DNA of 64,000 bases, taken from NCBI GenBank assembly GCA_902776565.1, contig CACYQN010000006.1, positions 90,709 through 154,708 on the forward strand. Reading direction: 5' to 3'. The notes beneath the pieces are model-generated. The model made no database searches, was not told the origin of the DNA, and worked only from the letters and a program-made list of their open reading frames with translations. This document shows positions 38,001-46,173 of this stretch, in pieces (within the stretch, counting starts at the first letter, position 1; each line of letters starts with the position of its first letter). Origin of the DNA: an uncultured Bacteroidia bacterium. GTDB taxonomy: Bacteria > Bacteroidota > Bacteroidia > Bacteroidales > ML635J-15. A program made the translations under genes and the position numbers.

Positions 38001-39449
38001 GCATTAACAGAGGACAAAGTATATATCGGCAACGACAGGTTCTATTTCGACAACTTCAAGGTTGTGGACGAAAATGGAAATATAGGAACCATAAACGGAG
38101 GCATCTATCACGACAATTTCAAGAACTTCCGCTTCGGACTGCTTGCCAACCTCAACGACTTCAAGGTGATGAACACCAAACTTATCGACAACAACCTGTT
38201 CTACGGAACCGTTTATGCCTCGGGAGGACTTACTGTAGAAGGTACTCCGGGCAACTTCTCCATATATGCAGGCGCGACGACCGAAGCAGGAAGCAAATTC
38301 GTACTGCCGATGGAAGACACCTACCATGCCAAGAATACGAACTTCATAACATTTGCCACTGCCGACGAACAGGAGCCGGAAACAAACGACAGCAAATATT
38401 CGACAAGCAAATACACCATAAAACTTGACATCGACGTCAAGCCAGACGCAGAAGTGCAAATCGTATTCGACCCGCGAACCGGCGACCGCATAAAGGCCAA
38501 CGGAGAAGGTATGCTCAAGATTGAATACAACTCGGACGAAGAACTTTATATGTACGGAGAAATTGAGATTGCAAAAGGCGACTATCTTTTCACACTCGAA
38601 AACATTATAAACAAACGTTTTACCATTCCAGCCGGCGGAACAATCACTTGGAACGGAAACCCGTACGAGGGAAAACTGAACCTTGACGCTGTCTATACCA
38701 CCACCGTATCGCTCAAGGAACTTATGAGGGAAGAATACGACACCACCGACACCTACAGCCAGAAAGCCAACGTGGAATGCCACATGCACCTCAACGGAAG
38801 CCTGATGTCGCCCGAAATACAGTTCAGCATAAACATACCTAACGGAAGCGAAAAGGTAAAGACTAAACTTGCAAGCCTCACACAGGACGAAATAAACAAG
38901 CAGCTTCTATACGTTTTGGTAATAAACCAGTTCTACGACCCGAATGCAGAAATGCTGAACCAGACAGGTACGACAACAAATGCCGTAGGCGTAACGACCA
39001 CCCAGATGCTATCGAACCAGCTGAGCAACTGGATTTCAAAAATCGTGAAGGATGTTGACGTTGGCTTCAAGTACAAGCCTGGCACCGATGTTTCCGGACA
39101 GGAAATAGAAGTGGCACTTAGTACCCAGATATTCAACGACCGACTGCTTATAAACGGCAACCTTGGCATAAGCGACAAGAAATACAACAACGAAAACCTT
39201 GTCGGCGATGTCGAAGTTCAATGGAAACTTAACAAGAAGGGCACCATACGTCTCAAAGGCTTCACAAGAAAGAACACCGACATCGAAGCGGAATACGGTC
39301 CCTACACCACCGGAGCCGGCATATTCTACACCGAAGAATTTGACACGTTCGGAGAACTTATGCGCAAGTTCTGGGACGACATTACATTCAAGAATGCAAG
39401 GGAAAAACACAAGGCAAAAAAAGCGGAAAAAGGTAAACGCAAACAATAA
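35007..39449 (+). CDS. TamB-like translocation and assembly module protein (DUF490)
   Basis: 1480 residues. One N-terminal membrane anchor (FFIILFLLIVKDLILIITIL), then a very long repetitive beta-rich region with AsmA-like beginnings (LKSPLINVYVDENGNANYSYI) and a C-terminal DUF490 domain with GEIEIAKGDYLFTLENI, ITWNGNPYEGKLNLDAVYTT and LLYVLVINQFY. TamB-like proteins bridge inner and outer membranes as a groove for phospholipids or help outer-membrane protein assembly. The start is a TTG at 35007: an in-frame stop lies 15 bases upstream and no ATG precedes the membrane anchor. No TamA gene adjoins it. Confidence 0.92.
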   Translation: MFRYKVRRFFIILFLLIVKDLILIITILYSPYLQSLIAKKAIEYFANTYNIELSVGEVYLKIPNQIVFSDIVMKDSCSNVLLSADGLDATVDRFSIRNNFLLLSEVNLKSPLINVYVDENGNANYSYILDKFASEDTTSLDLNLICRKLSITNGHLKYLDKRYDNTASSFKPSDIEIKDFNAGISRFRYMHDTISVNIDNFSLNEKSGIALNDLSCKIKYYDKGISINDINAQTDYSRLVCSEIAVVGKDSLYLSDPIDKIEKLTVNIDTIIFSVADLAPFMPQYAGLSDSIHMRGNFSGRLDDFKFKNFGISMYGNTRLYANLSVNGLPDYEQTIVFGNINNLQTNKDDINKILRLVSPDDPIQIPSQLNNLDHIAFNGNLSGMMNDMMAFGQLTTNLGTIKTDIAIMPDWGTGYLGYDGNISAKDFNLHDIIPGSNGLGLLSVNLNISGNVDSLSHTQNRLNGKIQRLDFNGYTYSDINVKGSLSNTTFNGNININDPNLTAELIGKYNFGGRNNNIELSSDVYANLKELHLAPENTSSSELRFVVGAQLSGDIANRPIGNVTISQVEFNLDDKRLKIDKLTAVAEEDKDNKHSIRIKSDFLDLDIYGEYKISEVASDIYGMIAHTLPTIFGKTEEPKPSSNYFTYSFRIKEINEFVKFYDPALKFHGDIYTSNGYVFGNTKTIYGKINIPQISRNEYIIGESSIEMYSMNGLANLYLNTKSIEKDNFAFEDIKLAIGAEHDSIGLNLHWGNTTSDNNGFFMLNTKFVPHDNDSAPRIEVNISPSQFIFGESTWQLGETNISYDNKEVEIQNLKLSNMNQVLNLKGYISKDPDKLLSFMIDNVDIGNINRITEPKGYEFGGILSGSGRVANIYDIPVFTANVNIKDLTINQEELGKLNLSSKWENQSKAFVVSGTNKYVEMKGIYLTEQDSIDASIMLKNLKLDIFDKYLNAYEISGLKGDANGTVMISGSIKQPKIDGVVNLKQTEFVYDYLKLKALTEDKVYIGNDRFYFDNFKVVDENGNIGTINGGIYHDNFKNFRFGLLANLNDFKVMNTKLIDNNLFYGTVYASGGLTVEGTPGNFSIYAGATTEAGSKFVLPMEDTYHAKNTNFITFATADEQEPETNDSKYSTSKYTIKLDIDVKPDAEVQIVFDPRTGDRIKANGEGMLKIEYNSDEELYMYGEIEIAKGDYLFTLENIINKRFTIPAGGTITWNGNPYEGKLNLDAVYTTTVSLKELMREEYDTTDTYSQKANVECHMHLNGSLMSPEIQFSINIPNGSEKVKTKLASLTQDEINKQLLYVLVINQFYDPNAEMLNQTGTTTNAVGVTTTQMLSNQLSNWISKIVKDVDVGFKYKPGTDVSGQEIEVALSTQIFNDRLLINGNLGISDKKYNNENLVGDVEVQWKLNKKGTIRLKGFTRKNTDIEAEYGPYTTGAGIFYTEEFDTFGELMRKFWDDITFKNAREKHKAKKAEKGKRKQ

Positions 39450-39736
39450 GGATTCGTAACCCTTGTAATCATAGCAAGCAAAACTCCAACTTTATAACGC
39501 ACTACTTATCAACATTTTATAAACAAGTATTTTTACTTACTTTTTCTCTCCGCCACGAAAAAAAACGATGTTTTACCCATCCAAAACAAGGTAATTTTCC
39601 CCCAAAAAATCGAGGTACTTTTTAAGTTACGAAGACGAAAAAAATTGCAATAATTTGACTATAAAAACATTATTCTTGTTCACAATTTTGTTAATAGAAT
39701 AATGGACTAAAATCATTTTTTCCTGAACTTTTGAAA
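39450..39736 (+). other. Non-coding A/T-rich stretch between tamB and nrdD
   Basis: No reading frame with coding character. Several A/T tracts and a short repeat around AAACAAGTATTTTTACTTAC are seen, but no recognised operator, riboswitch or terminator. Confidence 0.5.
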
Positions 39737-39831
39737 TAATTTCGCAATGCCGAATTAGGGAAATGGAGTTGCAGAAGATTGCTATTCGGCAGTAAAAACA
39801 AATATATAAATAGTATAAATAGGTATAGGAT
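39737..39831 (+). promoter_or_regulatory. nrdD promoter and 5' leader with terminal hairpin
   Basis: A near-consensus -7 box TAATTTCG (39737-39744) is followed at the expected transcript start by an 8-bp stem TGCCGAAT (39748-39755) / ATTCGGCA (39784-39791) enclosing 28 bases. The rest of the leader up to the ATG is A-rich. The hairpin may stabilise the message or bind a regulator; no NrdR-type box was recognised. Confidence 0.5.
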
Positions 39832-41943
39832 ATGCTTTATAACGAAAATTTTATTGTAAAAAGAAACGGAAAACGCGAGTTATTCTCAGTGGAAAAGATT
39901 AAAGCCGCAATCTCGAAGGCTTTTTTGTCGGTAGGAAGTTTTGCAACGCAGGAAATGCTTACAAACATCCTAAGTCGTGTTAACATATACGATGGCATTA
40001 GCGTTGAAGAGATTCAGAACCAGGTTGAAACAGCCTTGATGGCAGAACGTTACTATGCTGCGGCAAAATCATATATCCTATACCGCCAGAAGCACCTCGA
40101 AGACCGCGAAGTAAAGGGTAAGCTCGACTTCCTGCTCGACTACTGCGAGGCTAAGAACGCTGCTACAGGAAGCAAGTTCGATGCAAACGCAAACGTTGAA
40201 AAGAAGAATATCGCAACCCTGATTGGTGAACTTCCAAAGCAGAACTTTATACGTCTGAACCGCAAGATGTTATGCGACAAGATTAAGGAATTGTACGGCA
40301 AGGAACTGGCCGACAAATACTTGAACTTGCTCAACAAGCATTTCATCTACAAGAACGACGAGACCAGCATAGCCAACTACTGCGCAAGTATCACAATGTA
40401 CCCGTGGTTGTTGCACGGCACACAGATTATCGGTGGCAACTCGACCAAACCGACCAACCTCAAGTCGTTCTGCGGCGGATTCATCAACTTGGTATTCATT
40501 GTATCAAGCATGTTGAGCGGTGCTTGTGCTACTCCCGAATTCCTGATGTATATGAACTACTTCGTAGGCTTGGAATACGGAAACGACTACTACAAGCGCG
40601 CCGACGAGGTTGTTGACCTTTCGCTCAAGAAACGTACAATCGACAAGGTTATCACCGACTGCTTCGAACAGATAGTATATTCTATCAACCAGCCGACAGG
40701 CGCACGTAACTTCCAGTCGGTATTCTGGAACATTTCATACTACGACAAGTTCTACTTCCAGAGCTTGTTCGGCGACTTCCGCTTCCCCGACGGTTCACAG
40801 CCCGACTGGGATTCGCTCAACTGGTTGCAGAAGAGATTCATGAAGTGGTTCAACAAGGAACGTACAAAGACAGTCCTCACCTTCCCCGTCGAGACTATGG
40901 CTCTTCTTTCGGAAGACGGCGACGTTCGCGACAAGGAATACGGTGACTTCACTGCCGAAATGTACGCCGAAGGTCACTCCTTCTTCACCTACATCAGCGA
41001 CAATGCCGACTCATTGAGCAGCTGCTGCCGTCTGCGCAACGAAATCACCGACAACGAGTTCAGCTATACGCTTGGTGCCGGCGGTGTTTCTACTGGTTCG
41101 AAGAGCGTGCTCACTATCAACCTCAACCGTTGCATACAGTACGAAAAGAAGGAAAAGATGCCGTTCCTCAGCTTCGTCGAAGAAGTTGTTGACCTTATGC
41201 ACAAGGTTCAGACCGCATACAACGAAAATCTCAAGTACTTGCTCAGCAAGGGTATGCTTCCATTGTTCGACGCTGGCTTCATAAACATAAGCCGCCAGTA
41301 CCTTACAATAGGTGTCAACGGTCTTGTAGAATCGGCCGAATACCTCGGAATGGAAATCAGCGACAACGCACAGTACCGCAACTATGTAAAGAACGTACTC
41401 GGACTTATCGAAACCTACAACAAGAAGTACCGCACCAAGGAACTGATGTTCAACTGCGAAATGATTCCTGCCGAAAACGTTGGCGTTAAGCACGCAAAAT
41501 GGGACAAGGAAGACGGTTATTTCGTTCCTCGCGACTGCTACAACAGCTATTTCTTCGTTGTGGAAGACAAGGACATCAACACAATAGACAAGTTCCGTCT
41601 GCACGGCAAGGAATACATCGAGCACCTTACCGGTGGTTCTGCCCTGCACGTCAACTTGGAAGAACACTTGAGCAAGGCTCAGTACCGCCAGCTTTTGAAG
41701 GTCGCTGCAATCGAAGGTTGCAACTACTTCACATTCAACATTCCGAACACAGTTTGCAACAAGTGCGGTCACATTGACAAGCGCTACTTGAAGACTTGCC
41801 CCGAATGCGGAAGCACCGACATCGACTACTTGACGAGAATTATCGGATATATGAAGCGTGTAAGCAACTTCTCTGAAGCGCGTCAGCAGGAAGCACACAG
41901 AAGATATTACGACAATAAGTTGAAGGAGGCTGAAGAATGTTAA
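39832..41943 (+). CDS. nrdD: Anaerobic ribonucleoside-triphosphate reductase
   Basis: 703 residues. N-terminal ATP-cone (FIVKRNGKRELFSVEKIKAA), class III catalytic barrel, C-terminal zinc site CNKCGHIDKRYLKTCPECG and glycyl-radical loop RIIGYMKRVSNF with G672 as the expected radical residue. Makes deoxynucleotides without oxygen, so the host can grow anaerobically. The activase gene nrdG overlaps by 7 bases. Confidence 0.96.
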   Translation: MLYNENFIVKRNGKRELFSVEKIKAAISKAFLSVGSFATQEMLTNILSRVNIYDGISVEEIQNQVETALMAERYYAAAKSYILYRQKHLEDREVKGKLDFLLDYCEAKNAATGSKFDANANVEKKNIATLIGELPKQNFIRLNRKMLCDKIKELYGKELADKYLNLLNKHFIYKNDETSIANYCASITMYPWLLHGTQIIGGNSTKPTNLKSFCGGFINLVFIVSSMLSGACATPEFLMYMNYFVGLEYGNDYYKRADEVVDLSLKKRTIDKVITDCFEQIVYSINQPTGARNFQSVFWNISYYDKFYFQSLFGDFRFPDGSQPDWDSLNWLQKRFMKWFNKERTKTVLTFPVETMALLSEDGDVRDKEYGDFTAEMYAEGHSFFTYISDNADSLSSCCRLRNEITDNEFSYTLGAGGVSTGSKSVLTINLNRCIQYEKKEKMPFLSFVEEVVDLMHKVQTAYNENLKYLLSKGMLPLFDAGFINISRQYLTIGVNGLVESAEYLGMEISDNAQYRNYVKNVLGLIETYNKKYRTKELMFNCEMIPAENVGVKHAKWDKEDGYFVPRDCYNSYFFVVEDKDINTIDKFRLHGKEYIEHLTGGSALHVNLEEHLSKAQYRQLLKVAAIEGCNYFTFNIPNTVCNKCGHIDKRYLKTCPECGSTDIDYLTRIIGYMKRVSNFSEARQQEAHRRYYDNKLKEAEEC

Positions 41944-42398
41944 AGTATTATAACTACGACATTGTATTCCAAGAAGTTCCTGACGAAGTTACTTTGGCTG
42001 TAAACCTTAGCAACTGTCCTAACCATTGCCCGGGATGCCATAGTCCGCACCTTTGCAAGGACATAGGAAATTGCCTTGACGAAGAAGCCATTTCAAATAT
42101 GATTTCGAAGTACAACAAAAGCATCACTTGCTTCTGCTTTATGGGAGGCGATGCCAATCAGGACGAGGTTATCAAAATGGCAGAGTTTGTCCACAAGACT
42201 TTCGACAAGAAGGTCGCCTGGTATTCCGGCAAGCAAACTTTCCCAAAGGACATTACTCCGTTCCAGTACCTGAAACTCGGACCTTACAATCCAAAGTACG
42301 GCGGTCTTGACAAGAAGACAACCAACCAGAGGATGTACAAAATCTACAATACCAAACCTATTGACATTACAAACAGATTTTGGAGAAAAGCAATGTAA
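41937..42398 (+). CDS. nrdG: Anaerobic ribonucleotide reductase activating protein
   Basis: 153 residues. Radical-SAM activase with CPNHCPGC (C-x3-C-x2-C) for the iron-sulfur cluster and a CFMGGDAN segment for SAM binding. It makes the glycyl radical on NrdD. Start overlaps the nrdD stop; a terminator follows. Confidence 0.95.
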   Translation: MLKYYNYDIVFQEVPDEVTLAVNLSNCPNHCPGCHSPHLCKDIGNCLDEEAISNMISKYNKSITCFCFMGGDANQDEVIKMAEFVHKTFDKKVAWYSGKQTFPKDITPFQYLKLGPYNPKYGGLDKKTTNQRMYKIYNTKPIDITNRFWRKAM

Positions 42399-42404
42399 AA
42401 CAAA

Positions 42405-42433
42405 AAAGGCTGTCGTTTGGCAGCCTTTAATTT
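42405..42433 (+). terminator. Terminator of nrdD-nrdG
   Basis: AAAGGCTG / CAGCCTTT stem with an 8-base loop, then AATTTTT, 7 bases behind the nrdG stop. Confidence 0.85.
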
Positions 42434-42443
42434 TTACATTGGT

Positions 42444-42699
42444 GTCCGCTAAAAAATTGGGTAATACATATAATCACAATATTATCAATTATTTATATAG
42501 TGATTTATAAAGGGGGTGTCATTTCGGAAGTTAGTCGTAACACGCGATACGGAACGGAGAGCGTTGTGAAGACTGCTATCCGTAATCTCCCACAATATTA
42601 CTAATCAAGGAGATTCCGCATAAGCGAGTTCACACGACACGTTCCTTAGTCGGTTCACTCTGCTTTGTGGAATGACCTATTAATTTTTAGCGGATCAAT
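42444..42699. mobile_element. MITE-like structure enclosing a nested-palindrome element
   Basis: GTCCGCTAAAAAATT (42444-42458) and its inverted partner AATTTTTAGCGGATCA (42684-42699, one base shorter in the A-run) face each other 226 bases apart, like terminal inverted repeats. No transposase is inside; the content is copy B of the dispersed repeat. Target-site duplication could not be confirmed. Confidence 0.45.
42518..42676. repeat. Nested-palindrome intergenic element, copy B (inverted)
   Basis: 159 bp from GTCATTTCGG to GTGGAATGAC. Its left arm (ACACGCGATACGGAACGGAG) matches the reverse complement of the right arm of copy A, so it is inserted in the opposite orientation. The inner hairpin ATCCGTAATCTCC / GGAGATTCCGCAT has one mismatch. 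Confidence 0.78.
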
Positions 42700-42720
42700 A
42701 ATTTTTTGTTACAGAGCAGA

Positions 42721-43233
42721 TTATAGATATTCTGCCAATTCCTTGAGCAGTTCTGCCTTCTCGTGGTAGCCAATGATGCGCTTAACTTCCTTGCCGTCCT
42801 TGAAAAGAATCATGCACGGAATAGAACGAATGTTGAATCTGTTAGAAAGGTTGGGACATTTGTCGGTGTCGAGCGTACCGATTGTCAACTTATCTGCATT
42901 TTCCTTTGCTACTTCTACAAGTACAGGCTTCTGCATCTTGCAAGGTCCACACCAAGTTGCAAAGAAATCAACAAGGACAACACCTTTGGCAGTTACCTTT
43001 TCAAAATTAGCCTCGGTAATCGTCACGATTCCTCCTTCGCCGTCCTTTTCAACTTCGGTTGGTTCTGCTTCTGACATCAAGTCCTTTGCCAACGATTCAA
43101 TTTCTTCTGGAGCATTAGCCTCGGTGGCAACTTCTACAGTCTTCGACTCGTCATTTGCCTGCGACTGATTGCAAGCTGTTGTTGCAGTCAAGCATATTGC
43201 TACTACAATTGCAAAAAAAACATTCATCTTCAT
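42721..43233 (-). CDS. Thioredoxin-domain lipoprotein
   Basis: 170 residues. N-terminal signal with lipobox TTAC (C21), a Glu-rich linker (about 25-68), then a thioredoxin fold with active site W94-C95-G-P-C98 and the cis-Pro segment IRSIPCMILFKDGKEV. A membrane-tethered disulfide reductase or oxidase facing the periplasm; partner unknown. Encoded 5 bases after the small membrane protein of the miaA operon. Confidence 0.9.
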   Translation of the reverse strand: MKMNVFFAIVVAICLTATTACNQSQANDESKTVEVATEANAPEEIESLAKDLMSEAEPTEVEKDGEGGIVTITEANFEKVTAKGVVLVDFFATWCGPCKMQKPVLVEVAKENADKLTIGTLDTDKCPNLSNRFNIRSIPCMILFKDGKEVKRIIGYHEKAELLKELAEYL

Positions 43234-43238
43234 ACTTT

Positions 43239-43592
43239 TTAATTATTACTATTTTTATTTAGTTCCTGTTTGATAGAATCAAGTCTGCGTTGAAGCGCTT
43301 CAACATCAACAGAATCGGTTGTATCAGACATATGCGTCTGTATACCAAATGCCTCATAAACCTCTTCCCTACTTGGCATTTCCGAATGTATAGGCACCAT
43401 ACTTTCTTGAAATACTTCAACTTGCCGCTTGCTCTGATAATGCCTAAATATACGAACACTTACTCCAGCGACAAACCCTAACACTAATAACACAATAGCC
43501 AATATACGCCCTTTTCGACTCATATTAATCAACGGCTTGTTTTTGGGCTTCTGATTGTTGTCTTGCATTTCGTTTGCACTATTATTCTCCAT
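43239..43592 (-). CDS. Small single-pass membrane protein
   Basis: 117 residues: a polar, Asn/Lys-rich N-terminal tail, one membrane helix (ILAIVLLVLGFVAGVSVRIF, about 30-50) and a C-terminal region ending in a short coiled coil (VEALQRRLDSIKQELNK). No family recognised. Its first codons overlap the end of miaA by 11 bases and the thioredoxin lipoprotein gene follows, so it is part of that transcript. Confidence 0.7.
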   Translation of the reverse strand: MENNSANEMQDNNQKPKNKPLINMSRKGRILAIVLLVLGFVAGVSVRIFRHYQSKRQVEVFQESMVPIHSEMPSREEVYEAFGIQTHMSDTTDSVDVEALQRRLDSIKQELNKNSNN

Positions 43593-44490
43593 CTTGTATT
43601 AAGTTTTTTATATTCTTTAAAACAACAGTTCCATCTGGTTCGCATTCAACATAATCGTTGTTCCTATGAAACCAGGTTATCTGCCTGCGGGCATAGCGGC
43701 GTGAATTGCGCTTGATTAGTTCAACAGCCTCTTCAAGACTTGTCTTGCCATCAAAGTAATCGAAAAGTTCAAGGTAACCGATTGTTCGCAAAGCAGTCAT
43801 ATCTCTATATTTAAGCAAATTGCGTGCCTCTTCCACCAAACCGCGTTCCAGCATAATGTCCACACGACGGTTAATCCTGTCGTACAGAATGTTACGGTCG
43901 GTATTTATGAGTATTTTTATTGTCTCAAAAGGGCGTTTCTGCTTTGTATTGGTACGGAACTGCGAAAAAGGCTTGCCTGTCTGCCTTGTCATTTCAATGC
44001 CCCGCATAATGCGCTGCGGATTCTTCAAGTCAACTTGGGCATAATATTCAGGGTCAATACGCTGAAGTTCAAAACGTAAGGCTTCTATTCCCTTTTCGTT
44101 ATACAAGTCAATTACCTCCTGCCTAACAACAGGGTCGGGGTCTGGCATAAGGTCGATTCCATTGCAAACAGCATCAATGTAAAGTCCAGAACCACCGCAC
44201 ATTACAGCATAGTCGCGAGTCTTAAAATATTCATCCAGAAGTTTTATCGCATCGTTTTCGTACTGCCAGATGCTGTATCGTTCCGTTACCGAAACATTGT
44301 CAACAAAATGATGCTTGACTTCCTTCATCTGCTCGGTGGTAGGCTTGGCGACACCAACTCCGAGTTCCTTGTAGAACTGCCTTGAATCGCACGACAGAAT
44401 CTCCGCACCAAAATGCTTGGCGATACCGATACTTAGGTCGGTTTTTCCAACTCCAGTCGGACCTGCAATTATTATAAGGTATTTCGCCAA
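43582..44490 (-). CDS. miaA: tRNA dimethylallyltransferase
   Basis: 302 residues. P-loop GPTGVGKTDL (10-19), the conserved DSRQFYKELGVGVAKPT, IMCGGSGLY-type motif (VMCGGSGLYIDA), and RRYARRQITWFHR near the end. Transfers dimethylallyl to A37 of UNN-decoding tRNAs. Located between the pRiA4b ORF-3-like gene (12 bases upstream) and a small membrane protein gene. Confidence 0.96.
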   Translation of the reverse strand: MAKYLIIIAGPTGVGKTDLSIGIAKHFGAEILSCDSRQFYKELGVGVAKPTTEQMKEVKHHFVDNVSVTERYSIWQYENDAIKLLDEYFKTRDYAVMCGGSGLYIDAVCNGIDLMPDPDPVVRQEVIDLYNEKGIEALRFELQRIDPEYYAQVDLKNPQRIMRGIEMTRQTGKPFSQFRTNTKQKRPFETIKILINTDRNILYDRINRRVDIMLERGLVEEARNLLKYRDMTALRTIGYLELFDYFDGKTSLEEAVELIKRNSRRYARRQITWFHRNNDYVECEPDGTVVLKNIKNLIQDGE

Positions 44491-44502
44491 ATGATTACGC
44501 GC

Positions 44503-45084
44503 TTAGTAGTTGTAGTCGTCGTTGTAGCCACCGCCAAATTCATCGTAGCCATCCTCGAACTCGTTGTCGTAGTAAGGATTTTCCTCCTCCTCGTCAAACT
44601 CGTCGAAATCTTCAACGGTTGGATTCTCTTCAAATTCTTCCTCCAAATCGTCCATCTCGATTTGCTGAGGTGGCAAACCTTCCGCAAAAGTGCATTTCGG
44701 GAACTTCGTCTTCTCATCCTTCTTTGTAAAGTTGCGAACATCAACAACTTCCACAAAGAAACAACGTTCCGACAAAAGGTCGTACATATACAGATACTTC
44801 TGTCCCTTTTCAACCTTGACGAAATTCAGAGGAGTGTCTTCCATAAGACGGCAATCCTGCTGAGTCTTTTCGTCCATACGTTCAAGAAGAATCTCGTTTT
44901 CGGGCTCATCGTCAACCTCCCAGTCTCCGTTGGCAATGTAGAACATCGTTATGAGCGACGGGTCGTACTTGCAAGCCTTCTGTATGGCGGTGTGCAAATC
45001 CTTGAACGAAGAATCGTCCTTCAACTCTATTTCCCTTACGAATTCGGCATCGTCGGATACCTTGTATTTAATTATTTTCTGCAT
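44503..45084 (-). CDS. Plasmid pRiA4b ORF-3-like family protein with acidic tail
   Basis: 193 residues. The first 130 match the pRiA4b ORF-3/IS1096 TnpR-like family (FVREIELKDDSSFKDLHTAI...FYIANGDWE...LYMYDLLSERCFFVEVVDV). The family name is historical and does not indicate mobility here. The last 60 residues are almost entirely Asp/Glu/Tyr/Asn (EEEENPYYDNEFEDGYDEFG). Function unknown; stands between the acyl-CoA reductase gene (13-base overlap) and miaA, an arrangement I associate with Bacteroidales. Confidence 0.82.
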   Translation of the reverse strand: MQKIIKYKVSDDAEFVREIELKDDSSFKDLHTAIQKACKYDPSLITMFYIANGDWEVDDEPENEILLERMDEKTQQDCRLMEDTPLNFVKVEKGQKYLYMYDLLSERCFFVEVVDVRNFTKKDEKTKFPKCTFAEGLPPQQIEMDDLEEEFEENPTVEDFDEFDEEEENPYYDNEFEDGYDEFGGGYNDDYNY

Positions 45085-46106
45085 AGTCCTGTTATGAATT
45101 TAATTGTGTCAATATTATCTGCAAAGTTATAAATATTTGGTTTCTGCGTATCACCAAAATTAACGCAATTTTCGGAAAATTTCCTCTTGGCTACAATACA
45201 CTGGATATTTTCGGCATTCTGCATGAGTTCGTTTTCCACAGCCTTTATGTCGTCGTAGTATTCAAAATGCAAAACGCCAATAGGAGAATTCAAGTCTTTT
45301 TTCTCTGTTAACAGCAAATGTCCAAAATTGACGTGCTCGATTTTGTTCATTCCCATTACAGCATACTGGTAGCTATAGTTGTTGTTGTACTTGTTGTGAT
45401 TGATGATGTCGGCATATTTCTGGAAAGCCTCCCCCATCCTATTGAAATCGTAACCTCTTGGCAGATATAACTTTGACACGCTACGGCATCCCAATCCAAA
45501 ATACATAAACACATCGTCGGCAAGGGCGATAAGTTCCTCGTCGGTTTCGTCGCCAGTTATTATTGCCACAGAATTGCGGTTGTGACGTAAAATCTTGTCG
45601 TACTTGCCAAAATAATACTCGAAATAGCGGTTTGTATTGTTGCTGCCTGTTGCAATTACTGCATCGAAGTCCGACAACCTTTCTTCGGTATGCGTTATGC
45701 GTCCTGCCAATTCTGGCGACTTAGCCGTAATCTGTTCGATTGCCCATTTCATCAGCACATTGTCCTTACTCGACAACTTTGCTTCAATCCTCACACCGCT
45801 CAAAAACGCACAGGCGAAGTCGTGAAAACCGACCATCGGAATGTTTCCAGCCATCACAATCGCCACGCAGAAATCGGAAAGATTGTCGTCTATATTATAT
45901 GACGAACAGAACTTTGCCAAGTTTTCCCTGTTCAACTGCGAATGCCAGTTTTGCAAACAAAATCTTACATTATCCTCGGTAAACCACGGATTGTACACCT
46001 TTATTTTCTCGAAACCTGGAAAACCTTCAACTTCCTTGCCATCGCAGATTGCTGCAAGGTCATTGCCAAAGGATGCCAATATGTTTATTCGGTCGTTTAA
46101 TGTCAT
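45072..46106 (-). CDS. Acyl-CoA reductase (LuxC-like)
   Basis: 344 residues, similar in layout to the LuxC/acyl-CoA reductase family of Bacteroidota: FCVAIVMAGNIPMVGFHDF (nucleotide-binding start), DAVIATGSNNTNRYFEYYF, and the catalytic cysteine in YFGLGCRSVSKLYLP. NADPH-dependent reduction of an acyl-CoA or acyl-ACP to an aldehyde. No luciferase genes are near; the physiological aldehyde is unknown. Confidence 0.85.
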   Translation of the reverse strand: MTLNDRINILASFGNDLAAICDGKEVEGFPGFEKIKVYNPWFTEDNVRFCLQNWHSQLNRENLAKFCSSYNIDDNLSDFCVAIVMAGNIPMVGFHDFACAFLSGVRIEAKLSSKDNVLMKWAIEQITAKSPELAGRITHTEERLSDFDAVIATGSNNTNRYFEYYFGKYDKILRHNRNSVAIITGDETDEELIALADDVFMYFGLGCRSVSKLYLPRGYDFNRMGEAFQKYADIINHNKYNNNYSYQYAVMGMNKIEHVNFGHLLLTEKKDLNSPIGVLHFEYYDDIKAVENELMQNAENIQCIVAKRKFSENCVNFGDTQKPNIYNFADNIDTIKFITGLCRK

Positions 46107-46125
46107 TGGTTAATTATTTATATTT

Positions 46126-46152
46126 GTGGCGACGCGTCGCGCCACGTCGCTA
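46126..46152. repeat. Intergenic palindrome, GTGGCGACGCGTCGCGCCAC type
   Basis: TGGCGACGCGTCGCGCCA is a near-palindrome followed by CGTCGCTACA, resembling the outer arms of those at 16471, 16555 and 21840. It fills the gap downstream of the DUF4190-like gene's upstream neighbour. Confidence 0.55.
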
Positions 46153-46173
46153 CAATTTTCAAATCATCAAATT

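Noticed and set aside
41011..41898. 295-codon open frame on the minus strand inside nrdD
   Set aside because: Antisense of the nrdD C-terminal half, which carries the zinc site and glycyl radical loop.
44503..45084. Transposon resolvase-like gene as sign of a mobile element
   Set aside because: The family label (IS1096 TnpR-like / pRiA4b ORF-3) is historical; the gene sits in a housekeeping operon with miaA and no inverted ends or transposase are near.
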